A stretch of DNA of 64,000 bases, taken from positions 16,826,651-16,890,650 of the forward strand of contig OX387603.1 of NCBI GenBank assembly GCA_947568835.1, given 5' to 3'. Positions 39,801 through 62,000 of this stretch are shown in pieces (position 1 is the first letter of the stretch; the number at the start of each line of letters is the position of its first letter). Position numbers and translations under genes: made by a program. Under the pieces are notes generated by a model. The model had not been told where the DNA came from. It ran no database searches and saw only the letters and a program-made list of their open reading frames with translations. This DNA comes from Protonemura montana (Eukaryota > Arthropoda > Insecta > Plecoptera > Nemouridae).

Positions 39801-42800
39801 AATTATGTGGCAAATCGAGGTATCAACTTGTAAATTGGTGGTTGCATCATTGTTTTCGTGCTTGCTGGTTGCAGCTTAGAGGAGCTTCTCTGCGAGGATT
39901 CGAAGCCCGCCTCGAACAGACCCTCCCTGGAACCGTTGACTCCGCCCATGGTATCACTAGGTGAGACCTGCTTGCCAGCCTACTTAACAAGACCATGATT
40001 AAAACCACCAACCAGCTCTCAAATTTGTTGATGTTTCAATCCCTTATTTCCTAAGAACTAAAGATATCAAAATTTAGACATTTTCTTTTGAGATAAGGGT
40101 TAGCTGCTCAAAAGTCCAGCATTGAAACATTCTCAAAGTATAATAAACCCATAGAATAATAAAATCATAGAATTTAATTAGAAAGTAGAGAAAACTACTT
40201 TTCGTCGTGTAAATTAGCACTGACTGCAGCTGGCTCTTCAATTATTTTCTAAATTTACTTTTGAGGCATATAAAATGGCATTTGCAACAATTTTATACAC
40301 TCAGCTTTAGCCATAAGTTGACTTAAGTGGGTTGATTGATTCATTAGTGGGGCTTAACAACGCACTGTTTTGACAATGAGCCTTGTTGCACTGGTCTATT
40401 AGTGTCGGTGAATAAGTGGATGAAGATGGACCTAATCTAGCCTGGAAGGGAGGTGGAAAAACGTACAGTTGCCCAAAGTAGGAAATTAAAGTTGAGTTAT
40501 CAACAAAAAGCACCCTGCACTCTTAACCATCGTTTGGTTTCAGACTGGGCAGGCTGTGGGCCAATCCCCCCCGACGCTGGCCCTGGGCTGGGCCGTGAGA
40601 GTCCTGGCCCAGGAGGCGGCGAGGGAGGCACACAACGTGGCAAACGCGGCTGGCCGGATCCAGACCCAGGAGGAGACGTCAAGCGGCAACGACACTCTGA
40701 GCTGCGCAGGCACCTGACCGGAACAGTGACGCCGCCCCCCACGCCTCCAGCAGCCCCCAACGTCACGGCGGCGCCGTCGGCGAGCGTGCTCATGAACCTG
40801 CTCGTGTCGGGGTGTGACGTGAGTGCCGGCTACGTTTGTTTCGCGCCACAAACACAAACTGGGGGGGCTCGTCGAAACGGGAAGGTCAAGTCGACGGGGT
40901 AGACTTGCACTGCTGGGTTGTTTGGTCTGGTGAAGCGTATTGGTTTCCGCAAGCTTCTTTCACGTTGATGTGATTTTGTTGGTTAATTTAAGAGCCATTC
41001 GTTACAAACCTACACAAAAGTGACAGTGAACGTATGAACAGAACACTCCATGAACATTACAGTGTTTAGGTGGATAGGATCGAGGAAGCATTCTTTAGAA
41101 TCAAGTGCTGGTGCATCAAATTCTTGTCACGTTGTCAAGTCCAATAGTTCTTCCTTCTTAACCCCTCTGCCCCTAAAAAACTTCTTTTGCTTAGAATTCC
41201 TAGCCAAGGCCATTCGAATACCCTGAAGTTGATGCTGGTTCTCCCTGTCTTTTAAATATAAAATTGTTATTTTTATTCATATTTTTGAAAAGGCAAATCT
41301 TTGGGAGTTACTTATTTGTTTACCAACTGCTCCCTCCACTGCCCCAATTTTTAATGTTCAGAGCAAAATAAAAGTGTATTTTATAAACAAGAAAAAGACA
41401 TCAAATGTAGTAACTAGCATCAAGCGTTCCTTACACTGTTGATAAGGAATTGAAGAAGATAGATGAATACTATATTTCACTGTAAATTCAAGAATATCTT
41501 GAGAGTGAAAGTTTAAAAAAATATCTCAATAATAAGAGCGATGTGTCAAACTTTCATTTTGTCGATGAAGGTAGTCAATTTTAAGATTTAAATCTGCATG
41601 TCCAAAGAAGACCAACAATTGGCTAGTGGCTTCCAGTGTTTGTTGCCCTCTACCTCTCGCTCTGTCGTTTTATCTCTCGCCATAATGTCGTAACCAGCCG
41701 TCGTTGTGGGCGCCGTAGCGGCCTGTGTTAGCTTTCGTGTTGAACGTTGCCTTCTCGGTATTCTACGTATCATGCTTCCCATTGCCGTATTACAAGAGGT
41801 AGCTGTTTTGTGTATCGCAGCTGGGTTGTGTCTACCTATTCACAGTTTTACGTGTGTAGTGAACGATTTCCGCCTCGTTCGGTGTATTCATGTTTATTTT
41901 GGTCGTGACTCGTGAGTGAAAACATTTTTTTTTTTTTTACCGAGCGGTGCCTTGAGGCTTGCAGTTTTGCTTACTTGTGCGTCTGCCATATGGAAATTTT
42001 TAACCTTCTGTACTGTTTTGATGCTGACAGTTTTTTTAACTTTTCGGTTTATCGTGAAAATATCAACTGTTTATGCCAGTGAAAATGAATTTTCAAACGC
42101 CTCGTACGTGAACACGATCATTTCCATCGCTAAATGCAAACTGGGTTGCGCACATTGCAGGACTAATTAACAAAGCAGTGCTCGATTACCGCTTATGTTT
42201 TCATAGATGTATGTTGAGGTTTTTGTGAGATTGGAGTGCATTCAGTAATTTTTTATAAAATTTTGCTGTAGGAACTAGAAACCGCTATGAACGGAAAGGT
42301 TTGTTAGTGGTGGTAGTGGCTGGTAGTATTGGGAAAAATTTATGATTGGTTTAGCATAGTTGAGAGCTTTATTTGTTGGCGTTTACCATATTGTATTGTT
42401 TCAACTTGCAATTGTGTGCTCTCAATAACAACTATCAGTACTTTTCACGGTATGCATATGTAGTCTATGATTTACAAGACAGATGTAAATAAGATTTCTC
42501 CAATATTTTGTGATGCATTATCAAGAGCTATTGTAGGCTCGATTCCAGATCCATGTAATCCTGGCAAGATCTTGGTGATATTTTTCTTCAGAGAAAGTTG
42601 ATGCTTAACTATTGATGGCCTTGAAAGCACTCGTTGGTAGGACATTCATGCTGCTTGCTGCCCGAGATGAAAGCAGTATGCTTCATGGAGCATACGTCGT
42701 AAAACACTGGCCACGTCTTTGTTACGTAACTAACGGAAGCATTCAATGCCGCTGTAGCCTTTTCTTCCTGTTAATGGTACAAGCGGGTTTGTGAGGAGAA

Positions 42801-45463
42801 AAAAATCCAACAAAGATGCTTCCAGAATCATCAAATGAAACTCAATAACTGTTTATTTACACAAGAGTACAAAGTTTACAGTGACTTTTTCATTGAGAAC
42901 GATTTGATACACTTATATGTGTTCTGTTATTTACGTCCAGTCACGACCATATTTCGAGATTGCCATCGGGCAGTGAAAATAAAAGCAATAGGCACCGCGG
43001 GAATTTGTATGTCGAAATATTTTTGAAGTGAAAAATCTTATTTGGTTTGGAACAACTAATGTTTGGTTTTACGTGTTGAGTGAAAGGCTCTGGACTGGCA
43101 ACTTACAGAGGAAATCTCATTATTAGAAAGACGTGTTGTAAGAGGCCTACAAACTGTCGGAGATTGGAATGCTTTTGCATCAGTCGGCCACGTTGCCGGA
43201 AGGTGGTGGAAATGTACAATGTCGGCACGTTAACCAAATAAAAGAAAACGTAACAATAACACCGTGGTATTCCTGAGCAACGTTGCTGCAGTGATTTGCA
43301 GAGGGGTTTTTTTATGGTGTGAACACTTCAAAAATGCAATTAAAAATTTCATGAATAGTCCAATATGCTTATAATATATCTTTTTGTAAGGTTCCTCTCA
43401 TTTTGGCATCACTTGGGTAATTAAAGGAGAGGAACAATTTTTTTAGTTTCTTTACCTTGTTACTTTTCCATAAAAGTTACTAGCCAAAATAAAACATTTT
43501 TTTCTGGCATTACGATCGAATATGTCAATTTTATAAAGTCGTTATATTTCTTTCGTCAATCTTTATCTGTAGTTACCTACTAAATCAACAAAATTCCATT
43601 AGTCAGAACTATCTTCAAATACAAGCTAAACAAAAAGAAGTGCAAGTCAAACCACACCATAAACTAGTCTCTAGCTGGAATCTAGCCCACCTCACCTCCT
43701 CTACCATCCTGTCCATGGGTATCTTTCTCTTCTTTTTCACTCTTCTATGGTTTTACCTGTGGGTCGCCATGTATTCGATGGCTCGATGTCTCTGAAGTCC
43801 ATCGATGTGGAGCGGTGGCGGTCACAAGCGAACAGGAGGGACGCAAAGGTCGCAGGTGAACATTCTTGTGCTGGCATGACTTTGGGAGGAATGAGCCTGC
43901 ATCATGTTGCAACCCTGATTTAAAGACTCTTCTTGTCTGATGGCCAATAGGGACCATTTCAAATTTAAGTTTTTTTTTTCTTAGATATTTCAATATTGCA
44001 TTGTACTCCTAGCATTTGTATTTTATTTGGTACTCAAATAACTGGAAAAGATGATAATATTTGGGCTATTTTATTTATTAGCGTACATTTTCGTGGTTGT
44101 AAGGTAGAATGATATGACCGTTTTCGGAAGGATATTGTGAAATCCCAAGTTTCCTTTAGCTATAGGTAATTTTGAAAACACTTCAGGTCTGGTGTGGTTG
44201 CCAAAGATCTTACTTGGTAAAAAAAAATCAGTTCGCGTATGGGGTTTGCTTTTGTCGAGTGTTTTGTCAATCCTAATGTGACTCTATTCTACCTGGCCCC
44301 TACCTGTGTCAGAACTGTGTTGTGTTTTTGTGCTTGTTGCTAGAGCTTTACCAGTGTTTCTTCTCTGGGTGTTTTGTCTTGTTTTCCCCTTTGATTTCTT
44401 GTTCTTTTCAACTTATTTAATCAATTTTTTATCCCTTCCCAGCATTCCTAAAGATGTTGCATTTTGCATACTCAAGTTCAGATTACAGTTACAAACTTCT
44501 GTCAGTTACTCTTGTAACTCAGTAACTCTTGTAACTAACTTTTGTAGCTAAACATGGTAGATAATGTTTTTTTTTTTTGTGAAAGAATGGGAAATTCCTA
44601 TAATTTCTTAATCTAACACGACGTAGTTTTCTCGTTTGTATCATCCGTTTGATGATCCTTGAGGCGTGCCGCTGCTGCCAAAGACTGAGCTGAGAATGTG
44701 AGAATGCCTGAAGTTCAAATTACCAGATATATTGAGAGATAGAAAGCAAGTGACAGTGCTGTGGTATTGACTCATTGTGTGATTTGAGAAGTTTTCATTC
44801 CAATCAACTCATTTCCCCAAGTACGATTGACAAGCAGCTTATTCCTTGATTCATAGCTTAGGAGAGTTTGCCTAACTCCAACATCTTTCTCTTCACCACC
44901 ATGGTGGGCTTCCAATTCCTCAAACCTATTGGCTGTACTGGGGCGAATACTGTACTTTCGCTTTCAAATGTCAGCGGGCGAACAAGTACATTAAATACAC
45001 AAAATGCACTGTACTCGTATCAGATAAGAAATACATTCCTGAACTTTAAAAAAGCTATCGTGTCAAAAATCTACATTTTGTATAATAATTTAAAAGGTTA
45101 ATCAAATTAAATTCTAAATTCTAAATTTGAATGTTGTTTGTCTGAATTAAAAAAATATTGAATTTATTCTTTCACAAGATAACTGAAACCTATTGTGTAC
45201 AAAAAAAGCATGGTAAACAATATCTTGTCCACTCCTGTAATACAGATTCCTACAACTACTGTTTAACCTCTTTGCAGGTGGGCTTGGGTGGCATGCCACG
45301 ATGTTTGCACAAGTCACCAGCGCTTCTTGACCCGGATACGATCATGACGTTGGCGGCTTTAAGCGCACGCGATTGCGCCGTCAATGCACCACTGGAAACG
45401 CACTCGCGTCTACTGCAAGGGCAGGACCTGCTCACCGCGCTTGAAGCCACTGCTCTCGAGTGA
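21843..45463 (+). CDS. HIF1A: Hypoxia-inducible factor 1 alpha (Sima-type bHLH-PAS transcription factor)
   Basis: Oxygen-regulated nuclear transcription factor that pairs with ARNT/Tango. Thirteen coding exons: 21843-21871, 22687-22880, 23557-23705, 24317-24493, 25084-25244, 25781-25887, 26429-26576, 36150-36496, 37903-38207, 38825-39018, 39875-39960, 40544-40818 and 45278-45463. These give 2358 nt, or 785 residues, close to human HIF-1alpha (826). Exon 1 gives METKRKGKR and shares its next codon with exon 2, which carries the basic region [15 protein letters not shown] and the HLH. PAS-A (~85-155) is in exons 3-4 and PAS-B (~205-320) in exons 5-7, including [13 protein letters not shown] and YEYFHAEDS. 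Exon 9 has the N-terminal degron LTHLAP (Pro451). Exon 10 has the C-terminal degron [13 protein letters not shown] (Pro572). Exon 13 has the C-terminal activation domain with DCAVNAP (Asn760) and [12 protein letters not shown]. Prolyl hydroxylation marks the protein for VHL-dependent destruction, and asparagine hydroxylation by FIH blocks coactivator binding. All exon phases agree. Confidence 0.95.
25600..25672. repeat. Minisatellite of six 12-13 bp units in HIF intron 5
   Basis: Six tandem copies of a CTTTCTTCWATG-type unit lie in the pyrimidine-rich part of the intron, about 110 bp before the exon 6 acceptor. Units differ by one or two bases. It is probably a length-variable simple repeat with no coding role. 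Confidence 0.75.
26577..36149 (+). other. HIF-alpha intron 7 (9.6 kb)
   Basis: This intron separates the exons for the bHLH-PAS half from those for the oxygen-regulated half. Most of it is AT-rich and shows nothing recognisable. GC-richer islands occur near 28.54-28.82, 29.0-29.4, 31.8-32.05 and 32.45-32.7 kb, with ORFs on both strands that I do not recognise. A run of 19 C is at 35621-35639. The islands could be mobile-element remains or internal promoters. Confidence 0.6.
37215..37251. repeat. Homopolymer of 37 C in HIF intron 8
   Basis: An uninterrupted run of 37 C bases lies about 650 bp before exon 9. The complementary G run could form quadruplex-type structures. Such a run is prone to length error in both replication and sequencing. 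Confidence 0.85.
39444..39663. repeat. Large palindrome (99 + 22 + 99 bp) with telomere-like loop, HIF intron 10
   Basis: The left arm 39444-39542 and right arm 39565-39663 are reverse complements with five mismatches in 99 positions. The 22 bp loop (39543-39564) begins TTAGGGTTAGGGTTAG. A 14 bp word, GAGACCTAAGGATA, occurs at 39431-39444 and again at 39721-39734, flanking the structure. It could be a foldback/MITE element. The RNA would form a long hairpin inside the intron. Confidence 0.85.
40345..40462 (-). repeat. 3' fragment of the 5S-derived SINE, reverse orientation
   Basis: Read on the minus strand this matches the tail of the two longer SINE copies: ATTCACCGACAC, GTCAAAACAGTGCGTTGTTAA and the final CCCC. 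The 5S head and most of the body are missing. It ends about 80 bp before the acceptor of HIF exon 12. Confidence 0.75.
40819..45277 (+). other. HIF-alpha intron 12 (4.5 kb)
   Basis: Intron before the final exon, joining phase 0 to phase 0. It is AT-rich. Short ORFs near 41.7-42.2 and 44.3-44.55 kb are hydrophobic and show no recognised domain. Read-through past exon 12 would add about 28 residues before a stop at 40900-40902, giving a form without the C-terminal activation domain. Whether that form is made is unknown. Confidence 0.6.
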
Positions 45464-46528
45464 CGAACGGCGCCTCCTTGCCACTCGTGGACACTCCCCC
45501 GATAAATCAACTCACCAATAGTCCAATTTTTCAATTTAGACTGCCCATCAACAAGAGTTTAGCCACATTAGTGTCAGGTAGCCGCTCTTTCAGAATTTTT
45601 CTTTTCACTTTTTGGTTTTTGATTATAAGTGGGGGAGAAGTGGCAGAGAGGCAATTTGTACATTTCATTGTTAATTCAGATATTCACAACACAGATCACA
45701 AGATTTCTTTTATTATTAGATGAAAGCCAGTAATAGTGCGGTATCAGAATATAGTATTGACCAGGATAACGATCATGTAAAGCCGTCACTGGCGGTGCCA
45801 GTAGTTGTCGATATCACAGCCCTGAGCCAGTGGCCAGTGGACTTCAATGAGCTGTGGTCAAGCTAACAAAAGAAATCTTCAGTGACGACTTTTAACCAAA
45901 ACTCTTTAATTAGGCACTTTAAGAGTGGGGATGAAATAAAATCCTTCACTAGTATTTTTTTTAACAACTTCTTCAAACTTGGTACTTTGAACAATGAAAA
46001 AAATGGAGGGAAATAATGGAATTCAAGAATTCTGAGTCTGAAGACGACTATGTTTTCATACCGAGTGCTGTGGCGAGGGGGGGGGGGGGACAAGTAGGCC
46101 GTGCTATAGAATATAATGCTGCGGCCTAACCTTCGAAGCAAGCCCATCTACTCGAAGGATCATCTCATCTCTCATAGATCATGGTGCAGGAACCCGTGAC
46201 TGCGGGAAGTGACTCTTCATTTGGGCACACACAGGGATTTTTATACTCGTTTTTAAGTCTATCTGCATAATAGGTAGCGACATTGATAGCGACGGCAAAG
46301 CCATTAGTGGGCCGCCACGCTGAACGTTTCCTGAACCCTTTTTCGAACAAGTTTTTATTTTCCACTATTTTATCATAAGGTAGCCTATCCAGTCCAAATT
46401 TACTCTGATAATGCCATGGCAAGCCTACCTAGGACTTTGGATCCACATAGGGTGAAGGAAATGTCAGCGAGCCGGCCCCTTTGGAGCAACGGTGGAATTC
46501 GGGCACAGGGTGTGGGACAGTGTCGGCC

Positions 46529-46579
46529 CTAGGGCGGGGTGTCAGTCATTCATAGCAAGTATCTGTAATGACTTCTCAC
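46529..46579. repeat. 51 bp dispersed direct repeat, copy A
   Basis: It begins CTAGGGCGGGG and ends GTAATGACTTCTCAC. It matches 47068-47118 at 48 of 51 positions. Sequences beyond the right ends of the two copies are unrelated, so the shared right end is probably an element end. Confidence 0.7.
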
Positions 46580-47067
46580 GCTACTACACTCATTCTGAGG
46601 CACCGCCACACTCTGTTCGATGCTGCAGCTACCTGCCGCTTGGTTGAAATGCTACGTCAGTACCGAAAAACAATTATCACTCGACAATTGAGAAATAAGT
46701 ACTAAGTTTTCCCGTGAAATTTCGTGAAATTGTTTCGTCATTCAACAAATTAGTGCCATCATAATATTTTTTTATCTGTTTTTAGAGCAAATCATTGATA
46801 TTTAAATTGTCTTATTCTGTGACATTTACAAAATTTCTACAAATTGTTAACACTCGCAGGCTTAACAACAAATTGGACATTCAACTCTCTCAAGTTGGCC
46901 TGTTAGCTTTCTAAATATACATTGAAATTTCATGAAACATCATTAACTAAGAATAAAGAAATTATGACGTAGTTCAACCAAGCCGATCAGGCACTTAGCT
47001 GCGGTTCGAGGCCACAATCTCGGCGCGCCGTGCCAACCGACCGATCGTCGGGCGCAGAACTTGGCCA

Positions 47068-47118
47068 CTAGGGCGGGGCATCAGTCGTTCATAGCAAGTA
47101 TCTGTAATGACTTCTCAC
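47068..47118. repeat. 51 bp dispersed direct repeat, copy B
   Basis: Second copy of the repeat at 46529-46579. Upstream, near 46998, there is GCGGTTCGAGGCC, which resembles the B box of a tRNA-type polymerase III promoter. The repeat may therefore be the tail of a tRNA-derived SINE. That is inference. Confidence 0.65.
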
Positions 47119-48371
47119 CGAAGTTGCCTCTTCTGACGTTTTGCGCCCACAAGCGAGTCGTGGCACGGCGCGCGATCTAGGCACCCGACGAAATCGTCGC
47201 ATGTATGCGCCGTAGGCCAGCGCTCGAAGCTAGGATAGGGAAATTTAATTAATCTGGCAGGGAGTTTGTTTACGTTGCAAAGATCATTTGATTTTGTTTT
47301 GGTGGTGCAATGCGGTACTAGGCCCTTGAAAAGTTTGAATTGTCTATGAGATTTAGAACCAGAAAAGGTTGAAATTATATTAATTAGATGAATGCAGGTC
47401 ATCATATTTGAGTTGAGCAGTTTGAACTAGACAATGGCAAACATAAAATTGGTTAAACCTCTTGAGCAGAACATCCCTTATTTGCCTTTGGTGATCATGA
47501 AAATTTTTTCTTGTTTTGAAATGTAAGAAATGAAATTTGCCAACACAAAACAAAAATTAAAAGATCTTTGAACTGTATTGAAGAAAATGCAGGTTGTTTG
47601 CAATTTTAAGAGAGCATTTCTTTCTATTACACCCAGTCAAAAAGTAGAACTAGGCAGAGTTCCACAACTTGTTGAGACTGCTCCCTAGCTAGACAAGCCG
47701 CGTCATTTTGCAAGAGATGACGCTGTAGGTATCCTAGAATAGTCAAATTCTTATATACATATTATTTTACCCATTCTTACGTAGGAATTACAGTAAATTT
47801 TGTGGAAAATCAATATTGTTTTTTTTGTGCATTTTTGTGTATTATTTTAACCAAATATATTTACATTTTAAATCATGTCGTTGTTTTATTTGGTTGTCAT
47901 TTCAGTTTCATGAAAAACAAAATTTGTTCGATAGACAATAAGTTAACAAATGGGAGACATTTAAAATTCTAAAATTTAAATCATAAGCAAACAGCTCTCG
48001 TTAAAAATACTTTTTTGTCTTTTCGAATAGAAACATGCAGTTTCTCAAAAGAGCCTAATTTACTTGCAGCTCAGTCTGGCTGATTTATGCTTGTTCAATT
48101 TAGATCTCTGCTGTCATCTTGTGGGAAGGATTTTAAATGTATCATTTTCAATCTTATATTATGGTTGTTCTGATTACGTAATCCATGTCTATGTTTCTCT
48201 ACAATTTACAATTCGCGGGGATAGGACACCGTGTCGTGCACATTGTTTAAAAAAAACCGGGTGAAAGCTCGTGCTCATCAGCTCATAGAGTCAGCTGACA
48301 CTACGTCAAGGTTGATTTGAGCATTCTTTCTGGGTACCAGTTGCACAAATCACTATTATTTATCCACTACA

Positions 48372-58579
<10,208 letters not shown>

Positions 58580-58656
58580 CTGAGCCAAAGCGTCCAAAGA
58601 TTAACGTTTATGTATCCGACGCGGAGTTAACTATCATTTTGTTACCTAACATTTTC

Positions 58657-58674
58657 AATAAAAAGCGCAATAAA
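58657..58674 (+). promoter_or_regulatory. DDX19 polyadenylation signals
   Basis: Two AATAAA hexamers, at 58657-58662 and 58669-58674, lie about 80-95 bases after the DDX19 stop codon. The implied 3' UTR is short, about 110 bases. Confidence 0.75.
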
Positions 58675-58679
58675 TCGTA

Positions 58680-59053
58680 TATATGGCTTGCAGTTTTTTC
58701 ATGAGTTTTAGTTCTGAAATTTACTTTATTTTCATTTTTTAGTTCCATGTAGGAAAATGGAATGAGTAAATGGAGCGAGTTTATTATCTCTCAAGGACGC
58801 GAGATAGCGCAGTGGTAGGGATCACGGTCAAAGATACCCGCTTTATTTTCGAAATCAGCATTGCCTATCTATTGAATATTTGTTTAACATAAATTTATAG
58901 CGGTGGAAATGCATTAACTACTTCAATGAGACACTTTCACAACCATTAAACGTGATTTGATAAGGAATGGACAATTAACTTTTTTTGATACTAAACGCGC
59001 AGTATGTGACAGATACTCCGCATGCAGTGCACAGCTGTATTGCATGATTTAAG
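58680..59053. other. DDX19-atlastin intergenic spacer with decayed tRNA-like sequence
   Basis: This short spacer must hold the atlastin promoter and 5' UTR. At 58803-58870, GAGATAGCGCAGTGGTAGG resembles a tRNA A box, and TTTTCGAAATC about 40 bases later resembles a weak B box. It is probably a decayed tRNA or tRNA-derived SINE, not a working gene. No TATA box is evident. Confidence 0.4.
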
Positions 59054-62000
59054 ATGGCGGAGACTGAATCGCTACGTCGAATTAGGAAGATTGCTGGAGA
59101 CGTGCCATATGCAGGTAAATTCTGTCATATTTTTTAATAAAGTTAACAGAAAGTTGCGAAAAGCTGTTCTTCTCCACACTGCATTTCCTTGGTGTGATTG
59201 CGGCATTCCTCATTCGCTTATGCCATACGTGCATCTTAACCCTTTGGCAGCCCACTTCGTCGACCTGGCCTAGGCCTCCAGGCCTTTTAATAGGCATGCT
59301 CCCCAGCCTTGGCTGAAATAATTGCAGTATCATCATTGTCGCATATCCTTTTGTTCGATTGGGTTATCAAGCTCTTCAGACTGGCTTCTACACAATCTGT
59401 GGAAAATGATACATTAAAATGGCATACTTAATTACAAGTTGAACCTCATTAGACATTAGTACAGAGCAAAGGTACAGAGCTACCTACCTACTTAGAACTA
59501 TCTATTCAAATATGGTTAATAACACCAGATTTATATTGAGTATGTTGTTGAAATCAGATTCTGTGGTGCATATTTGGTGACAGTTGACATGCCCTATTAA
59601 TAAAGAACATCATCTGGCCTGTGGTGTGGTACGACTGCGGGTTCCACAATTACAATGAAATTTGCTAGAAAAATGTACTGTGATTGCTGAGTGGTGCCAC
59701 AGCATCCTCCTTACTGAATGAGACAAGCCTTCCTTCCTATGTCTCTTTCAATTGTGGTACACTACACCTAGAGTTTGTTTCATTATGGAGAATGATTAAC
59801 GAATTTACTAGGCTTCATACCGTCGAACCAAGTCGTCAATGTAGTCTCAACCAGACATCAGGGAAGTTAAGATAAAGTAAAAACACTTCCAAAACACAGA
59901 ATTCCCTGTTTTAGGTTACGTTCTTGTCACCTCAACTACTTAGCCCAGGTTAATGGTTGATTGATACATTTTTTACCGCAAAGAAAAATCAAATTTTTAT
60001 GTTTCTTTATAGGTCTGACTACATACTTGACTTTAAACTTAAGAAATGTGTCTTTTAATGGGATGACTAGATTTTGTGTCTACCTAGAGGCTAGGCATTG
60101 AGTAATGTCTTAAAATATCAGCGATAATGATTCAATAGCTTGTTGCGTAGCTTTTTCTGGTTGTATTTCAGGACGACCTTCAGCCCATCATTAATAGACT
60201 ACCAACATGAAACAGTGATCTGAAGTCAAAGATATCTTGAAAACTGTTTCAGCAATGAGTTTAAAAGTTCATTAATAAAAGGACCTTATTACTTAAAGTT
60301 TGGATGATGCCAAATTCACTTAATACTCCATTCATAAGAATCCGTGCATAGCACACACGAATGAAGTCTCATTTGTTTCTTCACAGCTGTCCCGGCAACG
60401 ACACAAGAAGTGGCGCCCCCTACAGAGGGTGCGTTACCAGGCAGACCCGTTCCTGTGGTGCTTGCCCGACCCGACCACTCGTTCGAACTCGACGAGGTCG
60501 CCCTTTCCGCCATCTTGTTGCGGCCCGAAGTACGAGATAAGCATGTCGTCGTTGTGTCCGTCGCCGGAGCCTTCCGAAAAGGCAAATCGTTCCTGCTTGA
60601 CTTTTTCCTACGCTATATGAATTCACAGGTGAGAGCCTTTCCCTTTGTATAGCTACTTCACTCTTGAATTATTAACATCCAAGATGTCATAACAGATAGG
60701 AATCTTACATCGAAACACAGACAAAATTCTAGAGGAAAGGATGAAAAATTATTCCTCACTAGTCCTTTTTTGTGGCCTTGAAAGCCAACTTTCTGTCCTC
60801 TATTGACTTCGTGGTAGCTAGTGAATGTAGCGTTATGTGTGGTTTCCAGGGCGGCAATGAGTGGCTGGGGAAAGAGGACGCCCCGCTCGAGGGTTTCACG
60901 TGGCGAGGGGGTTCGGAGAGAGACACTACCGGCATCCTCATGTGGTCGGAACCCTTCCTTGTAGACACACCGTCTGGCGATCAGGTCAGTATAACGCTGC
61001 CCTTGCAGTACCATAACTTGTGTAGCTTTTTACAACTATTGACACCAGGAAAAACAAGCTTCGTTCCAGTGATGCTAACTTGCTTCTTAGCAGGCATCTT
61101 TATGAGTCCCATGGCTGCTATTAACCCACCAATTACAAAACTTGGCATGCTTAGATTTTTTAAATCTCGTGCTATAATCACTGCTTGGTTGTCTTCAAGA
61201 AATGATAACATAATTTACACAAAAATTATGGGCAGTTTCTTTCTGTTTATCACTCCAATTCTTAAGCTAAGAAATGTGATACTAGTTCTTAACATTCATC
61301 ATCACAGCACATTGCCTGTTTTATATTTTAATTTTAATACTAGTATCTAAGCTCCTTTTCTGCTAAGTACGTTTTATAAACAAATACAATGTTGTCACCT
61401 CTCTTTCTGCCTTACCGGCCTCCTGGCCGGTGGTAGTTCCTCGTTCGGAGAAGGTGGTGGGGTCGTGGGATAGCTGTGGCAGGGGGAAGACGTTCAAGGG
61501 TCAGCACAGTGACAACAGGATCGTAACGCTCGTTGGCAGCGATTGGTTTTAATGACCACCATTAGCAAATTTTAGAACAATTCAAACGTTTCGGTCGCAG
61601 GTGACCCAACACGTGCGGTTTAATAGCGAGCGATATGCGCAGCGCGTAAAGTTTAAGCATAAGCGCTGTCGCTTACAAAGAAACAGTCACAGAAAAATAT
61701 AGTACATAATATTAATGGCGAAGGATAGTCCAAACGCGTAAAAGTTGAAACGTGTTCGCTAATCGAGCACGGGTTTTACAAACTAAAGCCTTAGCATACT
61801 CGGTAGGTTTAGAAAAGAAAAAAACAACAAAACAATCTAAGATTAGCGAGATACAGTTAGATACATAGTTTACTATACCGAGGCCTTCTTTCGGAACAAC
61901 GGAGACTTGGGTCCCACAACGTGCCCGCGAGCGTACTCGTTCGATCGTCCGCACCCCGACAGATCGGTTGCGACGTTAAGATTTACTTTAATGCAAAACT

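Larger units (their letters stand above)
45464..48371. other. HIF-alpha 3' UTR and intergenic region to DDX19
   Basis: Downstream of the HIF stop codon the first AATAAA is at 45935-45940, a likely poly(A) signal. A G-rich run lies at about 46078-46089. Two copies of a 51 bp repeat follow (46529-46579 and 47068-47118). The last few hundred bases before 48372 should contain the DDX19 promoter and 5' UTR, but I see no TATA box or clear core element. Confidence 0.5.
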
